Virus record (IMG/VR): IMGVR_UViG_3300003267_000437
Coordinates: 1 to 26,478 of that record
Length of the DNA stretch: 26,478 nucleotides
Reading direction: 5' to 3' (one strand)
DNA from: a virus
The position numbers and the translations under genes were made by a program. Each line of letters opens with the position of its first letter. The stretch's first letter is position 1. Shown piece after piece: positions 11,495-18,385 of the stretch. The notes beneath the pieces are model-generated. The model was given only the letters and a program-made list of their open reading frames with translations, did no database searches and was not told the origin of the DNA.

Positions 11495-14272
11495 TCAAGC
11501 CGCGCCGATATCGGCCATCGAGTTCCAGCGCGCCTCGCGGATCTCCCGGCTGATCAAACGTCGCGCTGTCGCCCGCCGAAACTGCGGCGCAAACCGCGAC
11601 GGAAGCTCCGGCGTCTCGATCTTCGGTCGGATGGGTCGCTCGAGCTCGGCGCGCGCCTCCCGGAACGCCGCGAGGCTGGCGTCGGCGGCATGGGCATCGG
11701 CGCCAATGCCCCCCTGCGCGCGCGGATCGTTCGGGGCGAGCATCGCCTCGGTCGCCGAGATGTCGTGCGGCGGCCGCGCCGCGGCGAGCGCGGTTCGCTG
11801 CCCCGCGCTGCTCGCCGCCGCAGCCGAGCGCTGGTTGGCGAAATCGCGACTCGCCCGTGTCGCCCTGTCTTCCTCCGGAGCGCCGGCGAGGTCGACATCG
11901 CCGGACATGAGCTTCGGCAGAAACGCCGCCCGGGCGCGCACCTGGCTGTTGATATTCCTTGGCACCTCGAAGTAGCGGACGAACGAGTCGAGCGCCCCTC
12001 TTTCGTCGCCGGCCGCCTGGATGTTGCGCCACGCTTTCGCGTGCGTCGTCTCCATCTCGTGCTTGAAGAATTGCTGCTGCACGCCGATGTCGCGCCAGTC
12101 GGCGCCGCGCTCAGCGGCGAACCGCTTCAATGCAGTGAGTCGGCCGCCCGACCTTCCCTGAACGTCGTGCCAGGCGGCGGTCCCGCCGCTCGGGCCGTTC
12201 ACGTCCCAGTACTCCTTGTCCGGCCTGAGTTTGGTTCCACTCTCTCCCATCAGGCCCGCGACGACGCCGGCGGCCTTCTCCTTCGAAAGCCCCATGTCGT
12301 TCATCAGGAAGTTCATCCAGCTCTGGGCGTTCTTGCCGACACCGCCCGAGTAGGCGCCGCCCGGTCCGCCGCGGGCGACCTTCCGATTGTCATAGCCCTC
12401 TGCCGGCTGCTGCCGCGCGCCGAGCATCGCTTCGATCTTGCCGGGGCTCGCTCCGCCGCGAGCCGCATGCGCGAACGCCGCCGCTGTCGGATCGCGCCGA
12501 TAGCTCCGGCCGCCTTGTGGCGCTGGCGCGCCAAAGCTTCCCGCCGCCGGATCCGACGCGTAGTCACCTTCCGCCGATTGCGGCGTGTAGCTCGCATTCT
12601 GGACGCCAGGCATGCCGCCGTATCGGCGGCCTCCGCCCGACCAGGCGGCGTTATAAGTGCGCGGGCCGCCCTCCGCCGGCATGTCGAAGCTCATCTTCTG
12701 GATGCCGGCCCGCATCTTTTCGAGCTCGCGCGTGACCCGCACGACTTCCTTGGCGAGGTTGATCGCCTCGGTCTTGAGCCTGTTCTGCTCGGCTGGGTCT
12801 GTCGCCGCGGCGAGCTTGCGCTTCGTCTCCTCGAGCTCGGAATTCAAGTCGGCGAGGCGCTCGCGCGCCAGCGTCTCCTGGCTAACGATCCCGGGCGTCA
12901 TCATGGTGGAAGGCGCCTGTCGGAACCGCCTTCGAGCATTCAGCCCGGCCTCGTCGCGCTCCTCGAGCGACTTTCCGCCGAAGTAGACCCCTGCCCCGCC
13001 CATCGTGTTGGGCGCGACCGGCGGCCTTCCCAGGGTATTGTCGCGCAGGTTCGTGAGCGCCTCGCTCGGGTGTTCGAGCAGCAGCTTCCAACCCTTGATC
13101 CCTTGGGTGATGGCGTCGACGCCGTCCTTCATGGTGTCGATCCACGCCGGCACCCGCGCCTCTGCCATCAGCTCAGCGACGCTGTTCGAAAGCTCGCCGA
13201 GCGCGTTCCCGACATCGGTCAGGCCATTTTTGGCGTTGCCGGTGAAGCGGGACCACGCGTCTTCCAGCTTTCCAGTGGAACCGAGCATCACCGAGATCGA
13301 GTCGTTGATCTCTTTGCTGCCCTCCTGGAAGAGGGCGGCGAGCGCGCGGCCGAGCGGCTTTCCGAACATCGCGACGAGCTTCTCCTCGCTGTCGCCGAAA
13401 TGGTCCTTCACCGCCTGCACGAAGACGGCGGGCACGTCCAGGCCAGCCTGCTTGGCGCTGTCGAGAACCGCCTCGATGTCGACGCCGACGTCCTTGAACG
13501 CCTGCTTCACCCTGCCCGAATGCATTCCCTCCAGGATGCTCTGCAGGCCGTTGAACGCCTCCTCGTCGGTGTTGGTGTGCTCGCGGATGGCTTGCAGCAC
13601 GGCGATGATGGTGGCGAGGCCTGCGTTGCCCTCGTAGCCGGCGTCGTGCGCCGCGGTGGCGAGCTTGGGAAGGTTCTCCAGCAGAGCCTTCATCTTGACG
13701 CCGCCCCGGTTGGCGCCCGCGAGCATGACGTCGAACGACTTGTCGAGCTCCTCCCGCTTCACGCCCATCGTGTCGAGCAGCCCGTCGACGCCCGCCGCGA
13801 CTGTCGTGACCGCCGTGCCAGTCACCCGCGCAGCCTTGATCACCGTCGGCATCACGGCGATCGCGTCCTTGACGCTCCAATTGCCTTCGTCGACCAGAGC
13901 CTCGATGCCGGAGATCACCGTCTCGAACGGCACATGCAGATCGTGCGCCAGCTGCTCGGCCGCCGGCTTGATCTTCTTCGTCTCCTCGATCGAAGTGTTG
14001 GCGGCGACGCCGATCCGGTCGATCCTCTCCTCGAGCTCGGCGAAGTCGCGATAGGACTTCGTCAGGAGAGCGCCGACGCCGATCCCCCCGAGCACGCCGG
14101 CGAGGCCGCGGGCGGCGCTGGTGGCGCCGAGGAGCCGGCCCCGGACTCCGCTTTCGAGAAGCGCCGCTTCGTTGGTGAGCCCGCGCATGTTGCGCATGGA
14201 GCTCGCAAACGCGGCCGCCGTCGCGTCGGTGGCGGTGAGCCGCAGCCTCGCTTCGATGTCGCTGTTCGCCAT
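11495..14272 (-). CDS. T: Tail tape measure protein with C-terminal tail lysozyme domain
   Basis: This 925-residue protein starts at ATG 14272. The N-terminal third is TP901-type tape measure: YRDFAELEERIDRIGVAANT, VPFETVISGIEALVDEGNWS, GVDGLLDTMGVKREELDKSF, then a conserved LLENLPKLATAAHDAGY. A coiled-coil segment lies around residues 470-520 (LADLNSELEETKRKLAAATD). About residues 645-790 form a phage tail lysozyme domain: WMNFLMNDMGLSKEKAAGVV, then GLMGESGTKLRPDKEYWDVN with a likely catalytic Glu near 675, GVQQQFFKHEME and FVRYFEVPRNINSQVRARAA. The protein sets tail length, and the lysozyme part would cut peptidoglycan during DNA entry. It is somewhat longer than P2 gpT because of that domain. 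Confidence 0.92.
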   Translation of the reverse strand: MANSDIEARLRLTATDATAAAFASSMRNMRGLTNEAALLESGVRGRLLGATSAARGLAGVLGGIGVGALLTKSYRDFAELEERIDRIGVAANTSIEETKKIKPAAEQLAHDLHVPFETVISGIEALVDEGNWSVKDAIAVMPTVIKAARVTGTAVTTVAAGVDGLLDTMGVKREELDKSFDVMLAGANRGGVKMKALLENLPKLATAAHDAGYEGNAGLATIIAVLQAIREHTNTDEEAFNGLQSILEGMHSGRVKQAFKDVGVDIEAVLDSAKQAGLDVPAVFVQAVKDHFGDSEEKLVAMFGKPLGRALAALFQEGSKEINDSISVMLGSTGKLEDAWSRFTGNAKNGLTDVGNALGELSNSVAELMAEARVPAWIDTMKDGVDAITQGIKGWKLLLEHPSEALTNLRDNTLGRPPVAPNTMGGAGVYFGGKSLEERDEAGLNARRRFRQAPSTMMTPGIVSQETLARERLADLNSELEETKRKLAAATDPAEQNRLKTEAINLAKEVVRVTRELEKMRAGIQKMSFDMPAEGGPRTYNAAWSGGGRRYGGMPGVQNASYTPQSAEGDYASDPAAGSFGAPAPQGGRSYRRDPTAAAFAHAARGGASPGKIEAMLGARQQPAEGYDNRKVARGGPGGAYSGGVGKNAQSWMNFLMNDMGLSKEKAAGVVAGLMGESGTKLRPDKEYWDVNGPSGGTAAWHDVQGRSGGRLTALKRFAAERGADWRDIGVQQQFFKHEMETTHAKAWRNIQAAGDERGALDSFVRYFEVPRNINSQVRARAAFLPKLMSGDVDLAGAPEEDRATRASRDFANQRSAAAASSAGQRTALAAARPPHDISATEAMLAPNDPRAQGGIGADAHAADASLAAFREARAELERPIRPKIETPELPSRFAPQFRRATARRLISREIREARWNSMADIGAA

Positions 14273-14277
14273 TTTCG

Positions 14278-14730
14278 CTAATCGCTCACGTCGAAGCCGA
14301 GGCCAGTGTCATCCGGCGATGATTGTGCCGTCGATGGCCTCAGCTGCGCTTCGGCTTCACTCGCCTTCGCCACCGCCCAATCGTCTGGGAGAGCCGCGGC
14401 ATTCGCCTCTGGCGAGGCAGCCGCTTCCGTCGGCTGTCGAGAGCCGGAGGCCGGCGGCGGCACATGGCCGCCCTCGAGATCCGTGCGGATAACGGATGGC
14501 AGATGCAGGTGCAGCTCCGCCATGACCCGATCGACGTCGGGATAGCGCATCTCGCGCAGCGCCGGCTCCTCGATTCCCGAGAGCTCGGATAGGAGCGCCA
14601 GGCCCGAGGAGAAACGCCCCTCTTTCCACCGCAGCATATGGTCGAGCTTGACCGGCGCGAGCGTGATCGCGTCGATCGCCCGCCCCTGATGCTCGAAGGG
14701 CGCCATCAGCGTGACGGTGCGGTTCGCCAT
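14278..14730 (-). CDS. E: Tail assembly chaperone, gpE-like
   Basis: The product is 150 residues from ATG 14730 (AGAGGCG upstream). The N-terminal 75 residues match the P2 gpE / Mu gp41-type tail assembly family: TVTLMAPFEHQGRAIDAITL, APVKLDHMLRWKEGRFSSGL and EEPALREMRYPDVDRVMAEL. In P2 a -1 frameshift extends gpE to a protein of about 142 residues. Here the single frame already reaches 150, the C-terminal half being Pro/Ala/Glu-rich, and I see no slippery heptamer inside the gene. It would bind the tape measure during tail assembly. It lies six bases before the tape measure gene. Confidence 0.8.
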   Translation of the reverse strand: MANRTVTLMAPFEHQGRAIDAITLAPVKLDHMLRWKEGRFSSGLALLSELSGIEEPALREMRYPDVDRVMAELHLHLPSVIRTDLEGGHVPPPASGSRQPTEAAASPEANAAALPDDWAVAKASEAEAQLRPSTAQSSPDDTGLGFDVSD

Positions 14731-14811
14731 GAATGTTCGCCTCTAAAAAAGGTCGCGGGCCGCCCGCGAGCACGGTTTGTCAGACGGGGAAAATGTGCGA
14801 AGAGGATGGGC

Positions 14812-14830
14812 GGAATACCAATGGTATTCC
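14812..14830. promoter_or_regulatory. Perfect 8-bp inverted repeat (operator-like)
   Basis: GGAATACC-AAT-GGTATTCC lies in the 165-bp gap between the tube gene and gpE. It is AT-rich for this genome and perfectly symmetrical, the usual shape of a dimer-binding site. It is immediately next to a plus-strand terminator. The binding partner is unknown; a dispersed host repeat is the alternative. Confidence 0.4.
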
Positions 14831-14841
14831 CCCCAACTTTG

Positions 14842-14870
14842 AGCCCCGGCCGAAGGTCCGGGGCTTTTTT
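14842..14870 (+). terminator. Intrinsic terminator oriented on the plus strand, against the tail operon
   Basis: AGCCCCGG (14842-14849), an 8-nt loop and CCGGGGCT (14858-14865) are followed by a T tract to 14870. On the minus strand the hairpin is preceded by A residues and followed by CAAAG, so it should not stop the tail transcript. No plus-strand gene ends here. Confidence 0.65.
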
Positions 14871-14895
14871 CCATGGGCTTGGAGCGACCGGCGCG

Positions 14896-15441
14896 CTACC
14901 CGCTCGGCGCGTCGGCGGTCGGGATGCCGAGATTGCGGTTCAGCTCGGCGTTCAGGTCGACCCCGCCCACGCGCCGCGCCGAGGTGAAGAAGTCCCAGTA
15001 GTAGATTTCCTGGTTGTCGATATAGAGCCGGTAGTGGACGATGCCGCGGATCGCGTATTCGTGGCTCTGGTTCTGCCCGCGCGAGAACTCCGTCGGGTTC
15101 ACCCGTCCGAGCCGCCCGTGCATGATGGCGAGCGCCTGGATGGCTTTCCCCGAGCGGCGCTGCCGGATCTGGCCGTAGGCCGTGAAAATCTGCCGGTCGA
15201 CGCGGCTCTCGCCGATCAGCGTCATCACATAGGGCGTCCAGCCGAGCAGCGTGAAGGGCGCCTCCAGATGGTTGATGTGGGTGTCGATCTCGATCTCGAT
15301 CGGCGCGCCGCCGGCGGCGTGGCTGACATAGTTCTCCTCGATCGCCGGCAGCTTCAGCATCGAGATGGTGAGGTGGTTGGATTTCGTGGGGTCGTGACTG
15401 CCGCAGAACAGGTTCGCGGCCTCCATGATGAGGACGTCCAT
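14896..15441 (-). CDS. FII: Major tail tube protein gpFII
   Basis: The 181-residue product starts at ATG 15441. Family features of P2 FII are clear: MEAANLFCGSHDPTKSNHLT, LKLPAIEENYVSHAAGGAP, IEIEIDTHINHLEAPFTLLG, then GRLGRVNPTEFSRGQNQSHE and LYIDNQEIYYWDFFTS. It polymerises into the inner tube of the contractile tail, inside the sheath. It normally follows the sheath gene directly; here 133 bp holding a palindromic repeat and the sheath 3' hairpin intervene. Confidence 0.93.
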   Translation of the reverse strand: MDVLIMEAANLFCGSHDPTKSNHLTISMLKLPAIEENYVSHAAGGAPIEIEIDTHINHLEAPFTLLGWTPYVMTLIGESRVDRQIFTAYGQIRQRRSGKAIQALAIMHGRLGRVNPTEFSRGQNQSHEYAIRGIVHYRLYIDNQEIYYWDFFTSARRVGGVDLNAELNRNLGIPTADAPSG

Positions 15442-15466
15442 GTCGGTCTCCTAAATCGGTGAAGCA

Positions 15467-15549
15467 TCGGCGGGAGCGAAAAGCGACAAACCGCCCGAGG
15501 GTCAGCCGGCCGAAGCGGCAGGCTTCGGCCGGATGCCCGAACGGCGGCG
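15467..15549. repeat. Intergenic palindromic repeat copy R2
   Basis: It reads CGGGAGCGAAAAGCGACAAA, then CCGCCCGAGGGTCAGCCGGC, an imperfect stem built on CGAAGC/GCTTCG with the flanking GGCCG/CGGCC, and GGATGCCCGAACGGCGG. It shares both ends and the internal stem with R3 and R4 and lies between tube and sheath genes. Confidence 0.75.
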
Positions 15550-15558
15550 GATAAAGAC

Positions 15559-15594
15559 AGCTCAACTCGCCGCTTTAAGCGGCCAAGTTGAGCT
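15559..15594 (-). terminator. Long hairpin spanning the sheath stop codon
   Basis: On the minus strand, AGCTCAACT...GCCGCTT / AAGCGGC...AGTTGAGCT gives a 9-bp outer and 5-7-bp inner stem, with the TAA stop in the loop. The following bases GTCTTTATCC are only weakly T-rich. It may be a partial terminator or an mRNA-stabilising structure. The layout, stop codon in a TTAA loop, is the same as at the gpX end. Confidence 0.5.
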
Positions 15595-17095
15595 GCGCGG
15601 CGAGGTCGGCGACCATCGCCTCGATCGCCGGACGGTAGCGGCTCGACTCGATGGTGATCACCTTCAAGGGCGGCGGCTCCTCGGCGGCGAAGGAGATGGT
15701 CAAATGGCCGAGGCGGATCTGCTCCGGCGAGTTCTTGTCGGCCAGGAAATAGCACTTGAAGCCGAGGATGTGCTCGTTCGCCTGCAGGTCGAGCAGGAAG
15801 CTCTCCATGGTGTTGACGATCTGCTGCACCGCGTTCCGCGTGATGTTGAATTTGCCCAGATAGTAGCGGAGCGTGCGGATCAGCCCGAGGTGGATGTAGT
15901 CGCGGCCGCGGGTGACGTTGTAGAAGCGCCAGAGCTCGTCGTCGCCGGCGTTGTCGGTGCCGATATAGACGAAGCCGCCGGAGGAGATGGCGAGCTCGTT
16001 GCCGAGCTGCCCGCGCACCACCACGCCGAGATTGTTCCCGATCAGCTGCTGGCCCTCGTTGGCGCCGTCGGTCAGCACGAATTTCATGGCGCGGCCAGGC
16101 CCGACGATCCCCTGCACCGGCTGGTTCGCCCAGGAATGGAAGGGCGCGCCCTTCTCGTGGTCGCGGCGGATGGCGATGCCGGCGATCCGCGGGGCGACCG
16201 GGCGCACCACCACCGCGCCGGTTTCCGGATCGATCACCTTGCAGCCGCCGGAGACCGGGATGATGCGCTGCGAGTTGATGGTCTCGCGCCAGTCCTCGTC
16301 GCCCTGCTCCGACGTGCCCGAGGATTCAACGATCGCATGGCCGAGGAGCTGGTTCAGCACCGAGGTCATGGACGCGACCACCGGGTTGGCGAGAAGCTCG
16401 ATCGTAGCGGTGGCGGTCGCCTGCGTGCCGGTTCCCGGCGCCGCGATGGCGACGGTCGGCGCCGCGGTATACCACTGGCCCGGCGTGTCGATGATGACCG
16501 CCGTCACCTCGCCGTCCTCGTTGACGACCGCGTGCCCGGTCGCCTGCACGATCGTGGCGTTGCTGCCGCCGCCGGAGAAGGTGACGGCGGGCGGATCCTC
16601 CGGGTCGTAGCCGTCGCCGGCCTCGGTGATGGCGACCGAGGCGACCCCGTTCGCCATCTGCCCGGTGTAGCCGGGCGCGAGCAGCAGCCGCGGGGTGACG
16701 GCCAGAAGGTCGGCCGATTGCAGGAAGGCGAAGAGCCCGGTGCCGAGCGTCGAGGAGCCCATGATCTTGGCGATCGTCTCCTGCATCTTGAGCGCGGAAT
16801 TGGCGTTCGTGCCCTCCGCCGTGCGCACCAGCACGCAGACGGCGGCGAACTGCATCTCGCCGAGCTGGTCGTTGACGCCGCGCAGCGCGTCGGCGAGGTA
16901 GCCGGCCTCGCCGAGCTTTTTGATGAGCGTCGTGTCGTGGCTGTAGATTTTGACCGGCGTGTCGAGCGGAAAGAGGGTCGGATCGGCGTCGGGCGCCGGC
17001 CCGATCAGCCCGATCGTGGAGAGATCGGGCGCGATGACCGGCCGCGGCTCGTTGTCGATCTTGATGGTCTGAATGCCAAAATTCGGGGCGGACAT
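15575..17095 (-). CDS. FI: Tail sheath protein gpFI with inserted domain
   Basis: The 506-residue product starts at ATG 17095, preceded by AGGAG. The N-terminal part (FGIQTIKIDNEPRPVIAPD, FPLDTPVKIYSH and LGEAGYLADALRGVNDQ) and the C-terminal part are standard P2-type sheath. The latter includes WRETINSQRIIPVSGGCKVI, WANQPVQGIVGPGRAMKFVL, FYNVTRGRDYIHLGLIRTLR and VNTMESFLLDLQANEHILGF. Residues about 145-235, right after LLLAPGYTG, are an insertion with two repeats of the G-x-x-Y-x-x-x-P-x-V-x-[FI] type (GDGYDPEDPPAVTFSGGGS and GQWYTAAPTVAIAAPGTGT). This looks like a surface-exposed decoration domain. The sheath contracts to drive the tube through the envelope. Confidence 0.93.
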   Translation of the reverse strand: MSAPNFGIQTIKIDNEPRPVIAPDLSTIGLIGPAPDADPTLFPLDTPVKIYSHDTTLIKKLGEAGYLADALRGVNDQLGEMQFAAVCVLVRTAEGTNANSALKMQETIAKIMGSSTLGTGLFAFLQSADLLAVTPRLLLAPGYTGQMANGVASVAITEAGDGYDPEDPPAVTFSGGGSNATIVQATGHAVVNEDGEVTAVIIDTPGQWYTAAPTVAIAAPGTGTQATATATIELLANPVVASMTSVLNQLLGHAIVESSGTSEQGDEDWRETINSQRIIPVSGGCKVIDPETGAVVVRPVAPRIAGIAIRRDHEKGAPFHSWANQPVQGIVGPGRAMKFVLTDGANEGQQLIGNNLGVVVRGQLGNELAISSGGFVYIGTDNAGDDELWRFYNVTRGRDYIHLGLIRTLRYYLGKFNITRNAVQQIVNTMESFLLDLQANEHILGFKCYFLADKNSPEQIRLGHLTISFAAEEPPPLKVITIESSRYRPAIEAMVADLAAQLNLAA

Positions 17096-17117
17096 CGGAT
17101 TGATCTCCTATTGCTCA

Positions 17118-17185
17118 AGGGGAGCCCTCTCCCCTTGTGGGAGAGGGTGGCCCTCCGGCGTCAGCCGGGGGCCGGGAGAGGGGTT
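17118..17185. repeat. CCCTCTCCC-type palindromic repeat
   Basis: CCCTCTCCCCTTGTGGGAGA and a second arm with CGGGAGAGGGG flank a GGCCCTCCGG/CCGGGGGCC stem. This is a common class of proteobacterial intergenic palindrome, recognised by eye. It lies just upstream of the sheath ribosome-binding site. With R3 and R4 it fills the 327-bp gene-free stretch 17096-17422, in which I see no coding frame worth supporting. Confidence 0.55.
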
Positions 17186-17212
17186 TCGAACGAAGCCGCC
17201 GGCTGGCGGAGC

Positions 17213-17322
17213 CCACGGGAGCCCTCGGGTCGAGCCCGAGGGCAGGCTCCCGCGACCAGCGCCCGAGGGTGGTCAGCCGGAGCGAAGGTGAAGCCTTCGC
17301 TCCGGATGTCCGAACGGCGAGA
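17213..17322. repeat. Intergenic palindromic repeat copy R3
   Basis: It begins CACGGGAGCCCTCGGGTCGA, contains a nested perfect hairpin GCCCTCGGG/CCCGAGGGC (17221-17243), then CGACCAGCGCCCGAGGGTGG, TCAGCCGGAGCGAAGG / CCTTCGCTCCGGATG and ends TCCGAACGGCG. It shares the terminal motifs of R1, R2 and R4. Confidence 0.75.
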
Positions 17323-17341
17323 AAAAGCCGTCTGGCGAAGT

Positions 17342-17422
17342 CCACGGGAGCGCCAGCGACAAATCGCCCGAGGGTCAGCCGGAGCGAAGCGGAAGGCTTC
17401 GCTTCGGATGCCCGAATGGCGG
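17342..17422. repeat. Intergenic palindromic repeat copy R4
   Basis: CCACGGGAGCGCCAGCGACA, then AATCGCCCGAGGGTCAGCCG, the stem GAGCGAAGC/GCTTCGCTTC and GGATGCCCGAATGGCGG. This is the least interrupted copy and is almost directly tandem with R3. It abuts the stop of the small gene at 17423. Confidence 0.8.
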
Positions 17423-17647
17423 CTAAACGTTTAACGGCGGAGTCGTTATCTCGATCGCCGCGTGCGTCGCGCCTTCCACGCGCACGGTGAGGAGCGTCGG
17501 CGGCGTGCCGGTCACCTCGTCCGGCGCGCCGAAGAACTTGAACTCGCGCACGTAATTGCCGCTGTCGGGATCGAGCACGATGTCGGTCACGGCGACGTCG
17601 CTCACGCCGTCGATGTGATAGCTCGCGGCCACCTGGGTGAGCGCCAT
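17423..17647 (-). CDS. Small tail-region protein (74 aa)
   Basis: The 74-residue protein is MALTQVAASYHIDGVSDVAV, TDIVLDPDSGNYVREFKFFG, APDEVTGTPPTLLTVRVEGA and a short tail ending TPPLNV. It is predicted all-beta, with no signal peptide or membrane part. ATG 17647 follows a GAAAGGAAGA tract. It lies between the fibre-associated genes and the sheath gene, and could be a small fibre or sheath-decoration component; I do not recognise the family. Confidence 0.6.
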   Translation of the reverse strand: MALTQVAASYHIDGVSDVAVTDIVLDPDSGNYVREFKFFGAPDEVTGTPPTLLTVRVEGATHAAIEITTPPLNV

Positions 17648-17772
17648 GAACGTTCTTCCTTTCGCGCCTTGATCGGTGCTTGAATGGCTCGCCGTCGTTC
17701 AGCTCCACAGCCCGGCGGCGGCGGCGGCCCCGGCAGGAAAGCCCCCACGCTTATCCCTAGGCCGGGGCCGTT

Positions 17773-18384
17773 CTATTCCGGCCAGCCGTTCTGAAGATCG
17801 ATCCCCGCGAGCGCGGCGGCGTCCGCTGCCGCGTCCACCGCGTCCTTCAGGTCGCGCGCGTGCTGCCGGAGCTGCGCGTAATGGTCGCCGACGGCCGCGG
17901 CGAGCGCCAGGCCCGCTTCCGGCGTGGAAAGCGGGAAGCGAAGATTCTCGATGGTGATCCAGCCCTGGCTGTAGCTTGCCGGCCAGGGCGCGGCGCCGGA
18001 GAGCGCGGCGAGCGCCGTGGTCGCCATTCCGCCCATGTTGGCGCGCGACCCGTCGTCGAGCGCGACATGCAGGCCGCCGTCGATCTCCGTCCCCGCCGCG
18101 ATCTTTTCCGCAAGCATCGCGCCGATCGCGGCGATCGCCGCATCCTTCTTTTGCGCGAGCGTGACGTTCCAGCGCCGGCGTACGACGTCGCCGTCCCATT
18201 CGAGCGCCGAGCCGGTGATCGGCTCGGCCGGGAGATCGTCGTCGACCACGCGGAAAAGCCCGATCGCGGCGAGCTCCTCGTCGCTCCACAGCGCCTCGAT
18301 GTTTGGGGGATGCTGCACTTGGTCCGCGCCCTCGCCGGAGACGAAGGGCGGCGCGACGGGTTCGAGGCTTTGGTTGACGAGCAT
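17773..18384 (-). CDS. DUF4376 protein (tail fibre-associated)
   Basis: The 203-residue product starts at ATG 18384, one base after the upstream stop, with AAGGA in place; an in-frame ATG at 18408 is possible. The C-terminal two thirds match DUF4376: RRRWNVTLAQKKDAAIAAIG, DGGLHVALDDGSRANMGGMA, SYSQGWITIENLRFPLSTPE, then a helical end (AAAVGDHYAQLRQHARDLKD). Such proteins sit next to tail fibre genes and resemble fibre assembly factors or fibre-linked modules. The biochemical role is not established. The 125 bp after it (17648-17772) contain only an imperfect GGCCCCGG/CCGGGGCC pairing. Confidence 0.75.
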   Translation of the reverse strand: MLVNQSLEPVAPPFVSGEGADQVQHPPNIEALWSDEELAAIGLFRVVDDDLPAEPITGSALEWDGDVVRRRWNVTLAQKKDAAIAAIGAMLAEKIAAGTEIDGGLHVALDDGSRANMGGMATTALAALSGAAPWPASYSQGWITIENLRFPLSTPEAGLALAAAVGDHYAQLRQHARDLKDAVDAAADAAALAGIDLQNGWPE

Positions 18385-18385
18385 C

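Noticed and set aside
11690-14281. An 863-residue plus-strand frame opposite the tape measure
   Set aside because: Antisense shadow of a high-GC coding sequence; its composition is typical of such shadows, and the tape measure assignment on the minus strand is secure.
9529-17422. CRISPR array formed by the four repeats
   Set aside because: Copies are thousands of bases apart or imperfect, contain internal stems and variable inserts, and lack uniform spacers; they fit REP-like intergenic elements.
15533-17434. A 633-residue plus-strand frame opposite the sheath gene
   Set aside because: Antisense of a confident sheath gene; His/Asp/Arg-rich shadow composition; it runs through the palindromic repeats.
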